Shown here one piece after another: positions 37,694-48,984 of a stretch of 64,000 nt of DNA (positions within the stretch are counted from its first letter, which is position 1; every line of letters starts with the position of its first letter). The translations under genes and the position numbers were made by a program. Source of the stretch: Streptococcus peroris ATCC 700780 (GTDB lineage: Bacteria; Bacillota; Bacilli; Lactobacillales; Streptococcaceae); the NCBI RefSeq assembly GCF_000187585.1, contig NZ_GL732463.1, forward strand, positions 204,931-268,930, read 5' to 3'. The notes beneath the pieces are model-generated. The model was not told the DNA's origin. It saw only the letters and a list, made by a program, of their open reading frames with translations, and made no database searches.

Positions 37694-39949
37694 ATGAAAA
37701 CCTGGAAAGAAAGAATAATACACTTTGCCATTAAGAATCGCAGAACTCCTCTAGAAAACCGCAGACGAGTTGGAAAAAGCCTTAGTCTCTTGGCTGTCAT
37801 TCTCTTTGCTGTTTTTTTGGTTAACTTTGCGGTGATTATTGGTATGGGAAAGAAGTTTGGTGTTGACCTGGTCAAAGAAGCTTATAAGGTTCATCAAACA
37901 ACTCGAACAGTCCCTGCTAAGAGGGGAACCATTTATGATCGTAATGGAACTCCGATTGCAGAAGATGCAACCTCCTACAATGTTTATGCGGTCATTGATA
38001 AGGATTATAAGTCTGCGAATGGAGATATTCTATATGTTGAGGAATCTCAGTACAATAAGGTAGCCGAAATTTTCCATAAGTACTTGGATATGGAGGAGAC
38101 CTATGTCAAAGATCAACTCTCTCAACCGAATCTCAAACAGGTTTCTTTTGGTGCTAAAGGAAATGGGATTACCTATGCTAATATGATGTCCATTAAACAG
38201 GACTTAGAATCTGCTAAGGTTGAGGGTATTAATTTTACGACTAGTCCAAATCGAAGTTATCCAAATGGAAAATTTGCCTCATCCTTTATTGGTTTAGCAC
38301 AGTTACATGAAAATGAAGATGGCACGAAAAGTCTAATTGGGACATCGGGTATCGAGAGTTCCTTAAATAGTTTATTGGCAGGGACAGATGGTATTATTAC
38401 TTATGAAAAAGACCGTCTAGGTAATATTGTTCCTGGTACAGAACAAGTCACCCAACAGACCGTAAACGGGAAAGACGTCTATACGACCCTATCTAGTCCT
38501 TTGCAGTCCTTTATGGAAAGTCAAATGGATGCCTTCCAAGAAAAACTAAAAGGTAAGTATATGACCGCGACCTTGGTCAGTGCAAAGACCGGTGAAATCC
38601 TCGCTACCACCCAACGACCTACCTTTAATGCAGATACTAAAGAAGGAATCACTGAGGACTTTGTTTGGCGTGATATTCTTTATCAAAGTAACTATGAACC
38701 AGGATCAGGCATGAAGGTTATGACGTTAGCTTCTTCTATTGATAATAATACCTTCCCAAGTGGAGAATACTTCAATAGCAGTGAATTCAAAATAGCGGAT
38801 GCGACGACTCGAGATTGGGATGTTAATGAAGGTTTGACTACTGGTGGGATGATGACTTTCTTACAAGGTTTCGCTCACTCCAGTAATGTTGGAATGAGTC
38901 TACTTGAACAAAAAATGGGAGATGCTACTTGGTTGGATTATCTAAAACGCTTTAAATTTGGGGTTCCAACTCGCTTTGGCTTGACAGATGAATACGCTGG
39001 TCAACTTCCAGCTGATAATATTGTTAGTATTGCTCAAAGCTCATTTGGGCAAGGAATTTCAGTGACACAAACACAAATGCTTCGTGCCTTTACAGCTATT
39101 GCTAATGATGGAGTTATGCTGGAGCCAAAATTTATAAGTGCTATTTATGATACTAACAATCAGTCTGTACGTAAGTCACAAAAAGAAATAGTAGGAAATC
39201 CTGTTTCCAAAGAGGCAGCAAGCACAACTCGAAATCACATGATCTTAGTTGGGACGGACCCTCTATATGGAACTATGTATAATCACTACACAGGAAAGCC
39301 AATTATAACAGTTCCTGGACAAAATGTAGCAGTTAAATCCGGTACGGCTCAAATCGCTGATGAGAAAAATGGAGGATACTTGGTTGGTTCTACCAATTAT
39401 ATTTTCTCAGTTGTGACTATGAATCCTGCTGAAAATCCTGATTTTATCTTGTATGTAACGGTTCAACAGCCTGAGCATTATTCAGGTATCCAGTTGGGAG
39501 AATTTGCCACCCCAATCTTGGAGCGGGCTTCAGCTATGAAAGAATCTCTCAATCTTCAATCTCCAGCCAAAAATTTAGATAAAGTTACGACAGAATCTTC
39601 TTATGCAATGCCTAGCATCAAGGATATTTCACCTGGTGAGTTGGCGGAAGCCTTACGCCGAAATATTGTGCAACCAATCGTTGTAGGTACTGGAACAAAG
39701 ATTAAAGAGACTTCTGTAGAAGAAGGGACCAATCTTGCACCAAACCAACAAGTTCTCCTTTTATCGGATAAGGTAGAAGAAATTCCAGACATGTATGGCT
39801 GGAAAAAAGAGACTGCCGAGACCTTTGCTAAATGGTTGGATATTGAACTGGAATTTGAAGGTTCAGGTTCCGTTGTTCAGAAGCAAGATGTTCGGACTAA
39901 TACAGCTATCAAAAACATTAAAAAAATTAAATTAACTTTAGGAGACTAA
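37694..39949 (+). CDS. pbpX: Penicillin-binding protein 2x with resistance-type substitutions
   Basis: 751 aa septal transpeptidase: a short cytoplasmic part, a membrane helix (about residues 30-50), a dimerisation domain, a transpeptidase domain and two C-terminal PASTA domains. Active-site motifs are S338-GMK, S396-SN and KSGT near 548. Numbering is one above S. pneumoniae R6 because of an extra N-terminal residue. Against R6 from memory, the SxxK motif has G for T338. I also read M343T, A346S, A347S, L364F, I371T, R384G, S389L and L546V, a pattern like mosaic low-affinity PBP2x. The reading frame is complete. Confidence 0.96.
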   Translation: MKTWKERIIHFAIKNRRTPLENRRRVGKSLSLLAVILFAVFLVNFAVIIGMGKKFGVDLVKEAYKVHQTTRTVPAKRGTIYDRNGTPIAEDATSYNVYAVIDKDYKSANGDILYVEESQYNKVAEIFHKYLDMEETYVKDQLSQPNLKQVSFGAKGNGITYANMMSIKQDLESAKVEGINFTTSPNRSYPNGKFASSFIGLAQLHENEDGTKSLIGTSGIESSLNSLLAGTDGIITYEKDRLGNIVPGTEQVTQQTVNGKDVYTTLSSPLQSFMESQMDAFQEKLKGKYMTATLVSAKTGEILATTQRPTFNADTKEGITEDFVWRDILYQSNYEPGSGMKVMTLASSIDNNTFPSGEYFNSSEFKIADATTRDWDVNEGLTTGGMMTFLQGFAHSSNVGMSLLEQKMGDATWLDYLKRFKFGVPTRFGLTDEYAGQLPADNIVSIAQSSFGQGISVTQTQMLRAFTAIANDGVMLEPKFISAIYDTNNQSVRKSQKEIVGNPVSKEAASTTRNHMILVGTDPLYGTMYNHYTGKPIITVPGQNVAVKSGTAQIADEKNGGYLVGSTNYIFSVVTMNPAENPDFILYVTVQQPEHYSGIQLGEFATPILERASAMKESLNLQSPAKNLDKVTTESSYAMPSIKDISPGELAEALRRNIVQPIVVGTGTKIKETSVEEGTNLAPNQQVLLLSDKVEEIPDMYGWKKETAETFAKWLDIELEFEGSGSVVQKQDVRTNTAIKNIKKIKLTLGD

Positions 39950-39950
39950 T

Positions 39951-40931
39951 ATGTTTATTTCTATTAGTGCTGGAATTGTGACATTTTTACTAACTTTAGT
40001 AGGAATTCCGGCCTTTATCCAATTTTATAGAAAGGCGCAAATTACAGGCCAACAGATGCATGAGGATGTTAAACAGCACCAAGCAAAAGCTGGGACGCCA
40101 ACAATGGGAGGAATAGTCTTCCTCGTAACAAGTGTTTTAGTTAGTTTAGTTCTTGCACTTTTGACTAATCAACTAACCAACAATGTCGGAATGATCCTCT
40201 TTATTCTCGTTTTGTATGGTTTGGTTGGCTTCTTAGATGATTTCCTCAAGGTTTTTCGTAAAATCAATGAAGGGCTCAATCCTAAACATAAGCTCTTGCT
40301 TCAATTAGTAGGAGGAGTTATCTTCTATTTCTTTTATGAAAGAGGGGGAGATATCTTAAATGTATTTGGCTATCCTTTGCATTTGGGTGTGCTTTATATT
40401 CTCTTTGCTCTTTTCTGGTTAGTCGGTTTTTCAAATGCTGTTAACTTGACTGATGGGATTGATGGTTTGGCAAGCATATCAGTGGTGATTAGTCTATCTG
40501 CTTATGGAGTGATTGCCTATGTGCAAAATCAGCTCGATATCTTACTAGTGATTGTAGCTATGGTTGGTGGTCTTCTTGGCTTCTTTGTCTTTAACCACAA
40601 GCCTGCTAAAGTTTTTATGGGAGATGTAGGTAGCCTAGCCCTTGGAGGGATGTTGGCGGCTATTTCCATGGCGCTGCACCAAGAATGGACGCTGCTTTTG
40701 ATTGGTCTAGTGTATGTTTTTGAAACAACATCTGTTATGATGCAAGTCACCTACTTTAAGTTGACTGGAGGAAAACGTATCTTCCGTATGACACCAGTTC
40801 ATCACCATTTTGAGTTGGGTGGTTTTTCTGGGAAAGGTCAAGCCTGGAGTGAGTGGAAGGTTGATTTCTTCTTCTGGGGAGTGGGCTTACTTGCAAGTCT
40901 CTTGACTTTGGCTTTCATGTATTTATTCTAA
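39951..40931 (+). CDS. mraY: Phospho-N-acetylmuramoyl-pentapeptide transferase
   Basis: 326 aa, about ten membrane helices. It transfers phospho-MurNAc-pentapeptide to undecaprenyl phosphate to make lipid [29 protein letters not shown] (catalytic aspartates) and TPVHHHFEL are all present. It follows pbpX by 1 bp with TTAGGAG overlapping the end of pbpX. Last gene of the operon; terminator at 40951. Confidence 0.97.
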   Translation: MFISISAGIVTFLLTLVGIPAFIQFYRKAQITGQQMHEDVKQHQAKAGTPTMGGIVFLVTSVLVSLVLALLTNQLTNNVGMILFILVLYGLVGFLDDFLKVFRKINEGLNPKHKLLLQLVGGVIFYFFYERGGDILNVFGYPLHLGVLYILFALFWLVGFSNAVNLTDGIDGLASISVVISLSAYGVIAYVQNQLDILLVIVAMVGGLLGFFVFNHKPAKVFMGDVGSLALGGMLAAISMALHQEWTLLLIGLVYVFETTSVMMQVTYFKLTGGKRIFRMTPVHHHFELGGFSGKGQAWSEWKVDFFFWGVGLLASLLTLAFMYLF

Positions 40932-40950
40932 AAATAGAATATTGATTATA

Positions 40951-40982
40951 AGAGAGAAGGATTTATGCCCTTCTCTTTTTCT
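40951..40982 (+). terminator. Terminator of the rsmH-mraY operon
   Basis: GAGAAGG / CCTTCTC with an 8-nt loop and five T residues. Confidence 0.9.
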
Positions 40983-41058
40983 ATTTGTAGCAGCTTATTG
41001 CATCCCCATCTCAAAAATAGGTAAATTTATGGTAAAATGGAAGTAGAAAGATGAGATT

Positions 41059-41580
41059 ATGAGTTATTTAAAAAAATATAAATTTGACAAATCACAGTTT
41101 AAATTAGGTATGCGAACCTTCAAAACAGGAATTGCTGTTTTTTTAGTTCTTATGATTTTTGGTTTTTTTGGGTGGAAGGGGCTACAAATTGGATCACTAA
41201 CAGCTGTTTTTAGTTTGAGAGAAGACTTTGATAAGAGTATTCACTTTGGGACGTCACGTATTTTAGGAAATAGCATCGGTGGTCTTTATGCTCTGATTTT
41301 TTTCCTATTAAATAATTTTTTTCACGGTGCCTTTTGGGTAACTCTCGTTGTTGTTCCAATTTGTACTATGTTGACCATCATGACAAATGTCGCTATGAAC
41401 AATAAGTCGGGGGTTATCGGAGGAGTTGCAGCCATGCTGATTATTACCCTATCAATTCCAAATGGTGAAACTGTTTTATATGTGTTTGCCCGTATTTCTG
41501 AAACCTTTATCGGAGTGTTTGTAGCAATCCTTGTAAATTACGACATTGATCGTTTACGTAGTATTTTGTTAAAAAAATAA
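41059..41580 (+). CDS. FUSC/ArAE-like small membrane protein
   Basis: 173 aa with four or five hydrophobic helices (about residues 24-50, 72-88, 90-110, 115-135, 140-158). A short cytoplasmic N-terminus carries FKLGMRTFKTGIAVFLV, and the FSLREDFDKSIHFGTSRILGNSIGG stretch is typical of the DUF939/aromatic acid exporter N-domain. The cargo is unknown. A TAAAAT -10 at about 41034-41039 lies just upstream. In S. pneumoniae, as I recall, a homologue also sits before glnR. Confidence 0.78.
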   Translation: MSYLKKYKFDKSQFKLGMRTFKTGIAVFLVLMIFGFFGWKGLQIGSLTAVFSLREDFDKSIHFGTSRILGNSIGGLYALIFFLLNNFFHGAFWVTLVVVPICTMLTIMTNVAMNNKSGVIGGVAAMLIITLSIPNGETVLYVFARISETFIGVFVAILVNYDIDRLRSILLKK

Positions 41581-41585
41581 AATTA

Positions 41586-41602
41586 TGTCATAAGATGTGA
41601 CA
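41586..41602 (+). promoter_or_regulatory. GlnR box upstream of glnR-glnA
   Basis: TGTCA, seven bases, TGACA: an exact match to the GlnR operator TGTNA-N7-TNACA. It sits 8 bp before the -35 box of the glnR promoter, so GlnR probably represses its own operon when nitrogen is plentiful. Confidence 0.92.
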
Positions 41603-41609
41603 TAAACAA

Positions 41610-41638
41610 TTGACGATTGAATTTTTTTGGACTATAAT
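41610..41638 (+). promoter_or_regulatory. Promoter of glnRA
   Basis: TTGACG (41610-41615), 17-bp spacer, consensus TATAAT (41633-41638), 23 bp before the glnR ATG. Confidence 0.92.
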
Positions 41639-41660
41639 AGACAGAAAGAAGGAAGTGTAC

Positions 41661-42020
41661 ATGAGGGAAAAAGAATTTCGCCGTAATTTGGCAGTTTTTC
41701 CGATTGGTAGTGTTATGAAGCTGACCGACCTTTCGGCGCGCCAGATTCGTTATTATGAGGACCAGGAATTGATAAAGCCTGATCGTAACGAAGGTAATCG
41801 TCGTATGTATTCTTTGAATGACATGGATCGCTTATTGGAGATTAAAGATTATATCTCTGAAGGTCTTAACATTGCTGCCATCAAGAAAAAATATGCTGAA
41901 CGTGAAGCGAAATCTAAAAAACCAGTCAGTCAAACTGAAGTGCGTCGGGCCCTTCGTAATGAGGTTCTCCAACAAAGTCGCTTCGCTTCTCAACAATCAT
42001 CACCTTTTGGTCGCGGTTAG
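41661..42020 (+). CDS. glnR: Nitrogen regulator GlnR (MerR family)
   Basis: 119 aa. The MerR-type DNA-binding domain (VMKLTDLSARQIRYYEDQELIKPDR) is followed by a helical region and the polar C-terminal tail through which glutamine synthetase controls it. GAAGGAAG precedes the ATG at 41661; the frame upstream runs through the promoter. Operon with glnA 35 bp later, autoregulated through the box at 41586-41602. Confidence 0.96.
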   Translation: MREKEFRRNLAVFPIGSVMKLTDLSARQIRYYEDQELIKPDRNEGNRRMYSLNDMDRLLEIKDYISEGLNIAAIKKKYAEREAKSKKPVSQTEVRRALRNEVLQQSRFASQQSSPFGRG

Positions 42021-42055
42021 GCAACCGCTAGTCGTCAAATATAAGGAGAAAAACC

Positions 42056-43402
42056 ATGCCAATCACAGCTGCAGATATTCGTCGTGAAGTTAAGGAAAAA
42101 AATGTAACATTTATCCGTCTCATGTTTTCAGATATTCTAGGAACCATGAAAAACGTCGAAATTCCTGCTACAGATGAACAACTTGATAAAGTCTTGTCAA
42201 ACAAGGCTATGTTTGATGGATCTTCTATTGAAGGTTTTGTTCGTATCAACGAATCTGATATGTATTTGTACCCAGATTTGGATACATGGACTGTCTTCCC
42301 TTGGGGAGATGAGAACGGTAGTGTTGCAGGATTGATTTGTGATGTCTATACAACAGAAGGAGAACCATTTGCAGGGGACCCTCGTGGCAATTTGAAACGA
42401 GCACTTCGCCACATGGAAGAACTTGGTTTCAAATCATTTAACTTGGGTCCTGAGCCAGAATTCTTCCTATTCAAGTTAGATGAAAATGGAGATCCAACTC
42501 TCGAAGTGAATGACAAGGGTGGTTACTTTGACTTGGCGCCTACTGACCTTGCGGACAATACCCGTCGTGAGATTGTGAATGTCTTGACCAAAATGGGATT
42601 TGAAGTAGAAGCAAGTCACCATGAGGTTGCGGTTGGACAACATGAGATTGACTTTAAGTACGATGAAGTTCTTCGTGCTTGTGATAAAATCCAAATCTTT
42701 AAGTTGGTTGTGAAAACAATTGCTCGTAAACATGGACTTTATGCAACCTTTATGGCAAAACCAAAATTTGGTATTGCTGGATCAGGTATGCACTGTAATA
42801 TGTCCTTGTTTGATGCAGAAGGAAATAATGCCTTCTTTGATCCAAATGATCCAAAAGGCATGCAACTGTCAGAAACAGCTTATCATTTCCTTGGAGGTTT
42901 GATCAAGCACGCTTACAATTTTACAGCTATTACGAACCCAACAGTTAACTCCTACAAGCGTTTGGTTCCTGGTTATGAAGCACCGGTTTATATCGCTTGG
43001 GCAGGACGTAACCGTTCACCACTTGTTCGCGTGCCAGCTTCACGTGGTATGGGTACTCGCCTTGAGTTGCGCTCAGTAGACCCAATGGCTAATCCTTATA
43101 TCGCTTTGGCTGTCCTTCTTGAAGTCGGACTCCATGGTGTTGAAAATAAAATTGAAGCACCAGCTCCAATTGAAGAAAACATCTATGTGATGACACCAGA
43201 AGAACGCAGAGCTGCAGGAATCACTGATCTCCCTTCTACACTTCACAATGCTTTGAAAGCATTGACAGAAGACGAAGTTGTAAAAGCGGCCCTAGGAAAT
43301 CATATTTATACGAGCTTCATTGAAGCTAAACGCATCGAGTGGGCAAGCTATGCAACCTTCGTTTCACAATGGGAAGTTGATAACTATCTAGATCTTTACT
43401 AA
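42056..43402 (+). CDS. glnA: Type I glutamine synthetase
   Basis: 448 aa. It makes glutamine from glutamate, ammonia and ATP and feeds back on Gln[31 protein letters not shown] and [21 protein letters not shown] are intact. The length and absence of the adenylylation tyrosine loop fit the GSI-alpha type of Firmicutes, which is feedback-inhibited rather than adenylylated. AAGGAGAAA precedes the ATG; a terminator follows. Confidence 0.98.
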   Translation: MPITAADIRREVKEKNVTFIRLMFSDILGTMKNVEIPATDEQLDKVLSNKAMFDGSSIEGFVRINESDMYLYPDLDTWTVFPWGDENGSVAGLICDVYTTEGEPFAGDPRGNLKRALRHMEELGFKSFNLGPEPEFFLFKLDENGDPTLEVNDKGGYFDLAPTDLADNTRREIVNVLTKMGFEVEASHHEVAVGQHEIDFKYDEVLRACDKIQIFKLVVKTIARKHGLYATFMAKPKFGIAGSGMHCNMSLFDAEGNNAFFDPNDPKGMQLSETAYHFLGGLIKHAYNFTAITNPTVNSYKRLVPGYEAPVYIAWAGRNRSPLVRVPASRGMGTRLELRSVDPMANPYIALAVLLEVGLHGVENKIEAPAPIEENIYVMTPEERRAAGITDLPSTLHNALKALTEDEVVKAALGNHIYTSFIEAKRIEWASYATFVSQWEVDNYLDLY

Positions 43403-43419
43403 TTAACTAATAGAGAAGA

Positions 43420-43447
43420 AAGATTGCCAGATGGCAGTCTTTTTTTC
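43420..43447 (+). terminator. Terminator of glnRA
   Basis: AAGATTGCC / GGCAGTCTT with an AGAT loop and a T-tract. Confidence 0.9.
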
Positions 43448-43500
43448 TTGCATGTTATATCGAGGTGTGATATATTATATATAACGAAGTGCGATATATC
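43448..43500 (+). promoter_or_regulatory. Promoter and repeated operator of the PadR cassette
   Basis: TTGCAT (43448-43453), 17-bp spacer and TATATT (43471-43476) with TGA before it. Two 15-bp repeats of form CGARGTGYGATATAT start at 43461 and 43485, covering the -10 and the start region. They differ at two positions. The palindrome GATATATC lies at 43493-43500. They are the likely binding site for the PadR protein that follows. Confidence 0.7.
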
Positions 43501-43523
43501 GAACTGAATAGAAGGTGATAAAA

Positions 43524-43844
43524 ATGGAATTAACGGATAAGGTTCGTCGAGTTTATCTTCCGATGACGGAAACAGGTTTTTATATCTTGTTCTGCCTGCA
43601 AAAGCAGAACCATGGCTATGGTATCACGCAAAAGGTCAAGGAAATGACAGATTCACAGGTTTTGATTAGTCCTGGAACCATGTATGGAACACTGTCAAAG
43701 ATGGAAAAAGACGGTTTGATCTCCTTTGTCCGAGAAGAGGAAAAACGGAAAATTTATCAGACAACAGATTTGGGACGAGAGGTTTTGGAGATTGAATTGA
43801 AACGTATTGAACGGCTCTACAGAAACAGTCGGGAGGAAGGATGA
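43524..43844 (+). CDS. PadR family transcriptional regulator
   Basis: 106 aa winged-helix repressor. The core reads FYILFCLQKQNHGYGITQKVKEM, PGTMYGTLSKMEKDGLI and the wing KRKIYQTTDLGREVL. GAAGG stands 9 nt before the ATG at 43524. Its stop overlaps the next gene (ATGATGG), so it is coupled to the DUF2812 genes it probably controls together with itself through the repeats upstream. Confidence 0.92.
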   Translation: MELTDKVRRVYLPMTETGFYILFCLQKQNHGYGITQKVKEMTDSQVLISPGTMYGTLSKMEKDGLISFVREEEKRKIYQTTDLGREVLEIELKRIERLYRNSREEG

Positions 43845-44419
43845 TGGAAAATAAAATTGTTTACCGAATCTTTACAATTGCGGATTATGAGAGGGAGGCT
43901 CTATACTTTAGAGAAATGCATGCTCAGGGCTGGAAACTTAAGGAAGTAAGTTATTCTAACTTAGTAGTTGCGGTTAAGTATACTTTTGAAAAGTGCCAAC
44001 CGGAGCAGGTGGTTTATCAGTTGGACTTTTATCCTATGAAAAAATCGGAGAGAGCCTCCTATTTACAATTATTTAAAGACTGTGGTTGGGAGCATATTAC
44101 AGACTTTAATGGGTTTTCCTACTTTAGAAAACTTCATTCTGGAATTGAGGCGGATGCCGAGTTTGAAATATATAATGACGTAGCAGGGAAGTTAGCAATG
44201 GTCAAGAAGATTTTAACAATGCGGATGCTTCCTATTTTTCTTCTCTTTTTAGCTCTACTACCGGTTTTCTCAAAGTTACTCAATGGAAGAGGTTATTTCA
44301 GTTGGGGAATGTTTTTGATTGTTAGCATAGACTTTACATTATTGATAGTTTTTGCGATTCAGATTTCTTATATTTTTTGGAGATTGTTTCAAAAGTGGAA
44401 AGAATTATCTGATAAATAA
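43841..44419 (+). CDS. DUF2812 membrane protein (first copy)
   Basis: 192 aa. The N-terminal DUF2812 region (YRIFTIADYEREALYFREMHAQGWKLKEV, then FEKCQPEQVVYQLDF and FKDCGWEHI) is followed by two membrane helices near residues 126-145 and 152-178. GGAGGAAGG precedes overlapping starts at 43841 and 43844. DUF2812 proteins commonly pair with PadR regulators; function unknown, perhaps membrane stress or export control. Confidence 0.85.
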   Translation: MMENKIVYRIFTIADYEREALYFREMHAQGWKLKEVSYSNLVVAVKYTFEKCQPEQVVYQLDFYPMKKSERASYLQLFKDCGWEHITDFNGFSYFRKLHSGIEADAEFEIYNDVAGKLAMVKKILTMRMLPIFLLFLALLPVFSKLLNGRGYFSWGMFLIVSIDFTLLIVFAIQISYIFWRLFQKWKELSDK

Positions 44420-44453
44420 AGCCATGCATGTTTTCTAATTTGGAGGTTAGACA

Positions 44454-44966
44454 ATGAATAGCAAAGTACAATTTCGAATGTTTAGCATTTTTGATTTGGA
44501 TAAGGTTGAAGATTATTTGCATGAGATGCATTTGAAAGGTTGGAAATATAAAGCAAATCGTTTTGGCTTTTTCTATTTTGAACAATGCCAACCTGATGAT
44601 GTGACTTACTGTGTATGGGATACTAGGTACCTTAGAAAAAATGAGGTGGAGTTACAAAGTATTAAGGATAGAGGATGGGAATTTGTGGAAAAATGTTCTT
44701 ATACTGTTTTTCGAAAAGCAACTTGTGATGTAGATTTAAATGATCAATCTTTCATGAACAATCGTCTTAGATGGGATGGGGTGAAATCTGGACTTCGTAC
44801 ATCTACAGTTTCTATTACTGGCGGTCTAGTTGTTTGTATGAGTCTGTTTCGCGAAAGTCTCTCTCAATCTTTCTTCCTTATTTTTGCCCTTTATGCCCTC
44901 ATGATTTCTTACCTAATCTATAGTTTTTATAGACTTAAAAAGAAATATCTTGAGAATGTAAGATGA
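44454..44966 (+). CDS. DUF2812 membrane protein (second copy)
   Basis: 170 aa paralogue of the preceding gene: FRMFSIFDLDKVEDYLHEMHLKGWKYKA, FEQCQPDDVTYCVWD, IKDRGWEFVEKCSY, then two hydrophobic helices (about residues 117-133 and 136-155). TTGGAGG stands upstream. It shares the same layout but low identity with the first copy, so the duplication is old. Last gene of the PadR cassette. Its end is close to the first CIRCE element, which may double as a weak hairpin terminator. Confidence 0.83.
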   Translation: MNSKVQFRMFSIFDLDKVEDYLHEMHLKGWKYKANRFGFFYFEQCQPDDVTYCVWDTRYLRKNEVELQSIKDRGWEFVEKCSYTVFRKATCDVDLNDQSFMNNRLRWDGVKSGLRTSTVSITGGLVVCMSLFRESLSQSFFLIFALYALMISYLIYSFYRLKKKYLENVR

Positions 44967-44990
44967 TCTTCTAGGTCCTCAGACCGATTT

Positions 44991-45017
44991 TTAGCACTCT
45001 TGATAAAAGAGTGCTAA
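44991..45017 (+). promoter_or_regulatory. CIRCE operator 1 (HrcA binding site)
   Basis: TTAGCACTC, nine bases, GAGTGCTAA: an exact match to CIRCE. It lies 17 bp upstream of the -35 box of the hrcA promoter. T residues follow, so it may also act as a terminator hairpin for the DUF2812 gene. Confidence 0.95.
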
Positions 45018-45034
45018 TTTTTTGAGTTTTTGTC

Positions 45035-45062
45035 TTGACTTTATCTTCTAAGGGTGTATAAT
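45035..45062 (+). promoter_or_regulatory. Promoter of the hrcA-grpE-dnaK operon
   Basis: TTGACT (45035-45040), 16-bp spacer, TATAAT (45057-45062), flanked on both sides by CIRCE operators. Confidence 0.9.
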
Positions 45063-45073
45063 AGAATCATAGG

Positions 45074-45100
45074 TTAGCACTTAGGTGTATAGAGTGCTAA
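45074..45100 (+). promoter_or_regulatory. CIRCE operator 2
   Basis: TTAGCACTT, nine bases, GAGTGCTAA: one mismatch from CIRCE. It lies in the transcribed leader, 27 bp before the hrcA ATG, where bound HrcA would block transcription. Confidence 0.93.
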
Positions 45101-45127
45101 AAAGATCTGACAGAGAGGAGTAGCGAA

Positions 45128-46162
45128 ATGGTTACAGAACGTCAGCAGGATATTTTGAATCTGATTATTGACATCTTTACCAAAACGCATGAACCGGTCG
45201 GATCGAAAGCTTTACAGGAGTCTGTCAATACTAGTAGTGCGACAATTCGTAACGATATGGCAGCTCTGGAAAAGCAAGGTTTACTTGAAAAAGCTCATAC
45301 TTCCAGCGGACGCAAGCCTAGCGTGGCAGGATTTCAGTATTTTGTCAAACATTCGCTTGCTTTTGACCGATTGGCTGAAAACGAAGTCTATGAAGTGGTG
45401 AAAGCATTCGACCAAGAGTTTTTCAAGTTGGAGGATGTTCTCCAGCGTGCGACGGATGTTTTATCAAACTTAAGTGGTTGCACGGTGATAGCACTTGACG
45501 TAGAGCCAAGAAAGCAACGCTTGACAGCTTTTGATATTGTTGTTTTAGGACAACACAATGCACTTGCTGTTTTAACGTTAGATGAGTCCAGAACGGTAAC
45601 CAGTCAGTTTTCGATTCCAAGAAATTTCTTGCAAGAGGATTTGACGAGGTTTAAGTCTATTATTCAAGAACGTTTTATAGGGCAAACGGTTCTCGATATT
45701 CACTACAAGATTCGAACTGAGATTCCACAGATTATCCAGCGGTATTTTACAACAACAGACAATGTCATGGATCTTTTTGAACATATCTTTAAGGAAATGT
45801 TTAAAGAAGATGTTGTAGTAGCTGGCAAGGTCAAACTTTTAAACTTTGCGAATTTAGCGGCCTATCAGTTCTTTGATCAACCTCAGAAGGTGGCGCTAGA
45901 AATTCGAGAGAATCTGTTAGATGATCAGATGCAAAATGTCCGAGTTGCTGATAGTCAGGAATCTTGCCTAGCAAATCTAGCAGTGATTAGTAGCAAGTTT
46001 TTAATTCCCTATCGTGGTTTTGGAATCCTAGCTATTATTGGACCGGTCAATTTAGATTATCAGCAATTGATAAATCAGTTAAATGTAGTAAATCGCGTCT
46101 TGACCATGAAGTTAACGGATTTTTACCGCTATCTCAGCAGTAATCATTATGAAGTGAATTAA
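45128..46162 (+). CDS. hrcA: Heat-inducible repressor HrcA
   Basis: 344 aa. The N-terminal winged helix ([17 protein letters not shown], then EPVGSKAL and [30 protein letters not shown]) binds CIRCE; a GAF-like domain and dimerisation region follow. It represses its own operon and groESL until heat titrates GroEL. GAGAGGAGTAG precedes the ATG. Two CIRCE boxes lie in its promoter. First gene of the operon. Confidence 0.96.
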   Translation: MVTERQQDILNLIIDIFTKTHEPVGSKALQESVNTSSATIRNDMAALEKQGLLEKAHTSSGRKPSVAGFQYFVKHSLAFDRLAENEVYEVVKAFDQEFFKLEDVLQRATDVLSNLSGCTVIALDVEPRKQRLTAFDIVVLGQHNALAVLTLDESRTVTSQFSIPRNFLQEDLTRFKSIIQERFIGQTVLDIHYKIRTEIPQIIQRYFTTTDNVMDLFEHIFKEMFKEDVVVAGKVKLLNFANLAAYQFFDQPQKVALEIRENLLDDQMQNVRVADSQESCLANLAVISSKFLIPYRGFGILAIIGPVNLDYQQLINQLNVVNRVLTMKLTDFYRYLSSNHYEVN

Positions 46163-46188
46163 GATTGAAATTATTAAAGGAGGCGAAA

Positions 46189-46704
46189 ATGGCTGAAGAT
46201 CAAAAAAATGAAGAAGTAAAAGACGAGGAAGTTGTGGAAACAGCTGAAGAAACAACTCCTGAGAAGTCTGAATTGGACTTGGCGAATGAACGAGCTGAGG
46301 AATTTGAAAACAAATATCTTCGTGCTCACGCAGAAATGCAAAACATTCAGCGCCGTGCCAATGAAGAACGTCAACAATTACAAAAATATCGTAGCCAGGA
46401 TTTGGCAAAAGCAATCTTGCCGTCACTGGATAACCTTGAACGTGCTCTTGCCGTTGAAGGATTGACAGATGATGTGAAGAAGGGCTTAGAAATGGTCCAA
46501 GAGAGTTTGGTACATGCCTTGAAAGAAGAAGGGATCGAGGAGATCGCAGCTGACGGAGAATTTGACCATAATTACCATATGGCCATCCAAACGGTTCCAG
46601 CTGATGACGAACATCCAGCAGACACCATTGCACAAGTCTTCCAAAAAGGCTACAAACTCCATGACCGCATTCTGCGCCCAGCTATGGTGGTAGTATATAA
46701 CTAG
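46189..46704 (+). CDS. grpE: Nucleotide exchange factor GrpE
   Basis: 171 aa. An acidic disordered N-terminus is followed by a long coiled coil (about residues 30-80, [20 protein letters not shown]) and the C-terminal beta domain ending [16 protein letters not shown]. It speeds ADP release from DnaK. AAAGGAGGCG fits the ATG at 46189; the TTG at 46165 is not a credible start. A 239-bp structured gap separates it from dnaK. Confidence 0.95.
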   Translation: MAEDQKNEEVKDEEVVETAEETTPEKSELDLANERAEEFENKYLRAHAEMQNIQRRANEERQQLQKYRSQDLAKAILPSLDNLERALAVEGLTDDVKKGLEMVQESLVHALKEEGIEEIAADGEFDHNYHMAIQTVPADDEHPADTIAQVFQKGYKLHDRILRPAMVVVYN

Positions 46705-46785
46705 GCTACCTTGTCCGAAACGACACTAAACTATGAAAGAAAGATAAGAAGCAAGCCGGAGGCTTGCAAGGAAGATATTTCCCGC

Positions 46786-46900
46786 CGTGGTGAAAGTTTC
46801 AGTAGCAGAAGCTACTGAAACAGGGGGATTTTTGAGACAATAGGCTCAAAAATTAGTGATGAAATCCCGAAGGGAGTTGCTCACGTCCCCACCACTTAAG
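46786..46900 (+). repeat. Structured repeat family A, copy 1 (115 bp)
   Basis: GTGGTG (46787-46792) pairs with CACCAC (46890-46895) and encloses three hairpins. The first, GTTTCAGTAGC / GCTACTGAAAC (46796-46821), is variable between copies. The second, ATTTTTGAG / CTCAAAAAT, has a conserved loop. The third has stems GTGA/TCAC and TCCC/GGGA around a TGAAA / GTTGC internal loop. A second copy of exactly equal length lies inverted at 60302-60416. An additional hairpin GCAAGCC/GGCTTGC precedes at 46751-46767. No reading frame. Confidence 0.8.
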
Positions 46901-46928
46901 GGAAGTATCAAAAAGAAAATAAAAATAA

Positions 46929-48770
<1,842 letters not shown>

Positions 48771-48796
48771 GATGCAAAGCCCGTTAAAACCTCACA

Positions 48797-48855
48797 GTGA
48801 AAATAGGAAATCTGACGCAGAAACTTTAGTTTCTAGAAAGATTTATCTTTTTCAC
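48797..48855 (+). repeat. Structured repeat family B, copy 1
   Basis: A 59-nt hairpin closed by GTGAAAA / TTTTCAC. It contains an AAATCT / AGATTT stem, an asymmetric TAGG / ATCT internal loop, and a variable tip stem AGAAAC / GTTTCT. An inverted second copy at 49083-49142 keeps the loops and flanking bases but has a different tip stem. Confidence 0.75.
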
Positions 48856-48910
48856 CAAGAGGTTAGGGCGTGCTCAATTCAGCTTAACAACTAAATGATA
48901 AACAGAAATC

Positions 48911-48938
48911 CAGAGGTTGCAACCCAGCCTCTGTTTTT
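48911..48938 (+). terminator. Terminator between dnaK and dnaJ
   Basis: CAGAGG / CCTCTG with an 11-nt loop and five T residues. It would end transcripts from the hrcA promoter before dnaJ, unless read through. Confidence 0.8.
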
Positions 48939-48984
48939 CGGTAAAATAGAGCCTAACCCTTATATATATTGGGTTTGATTCACA

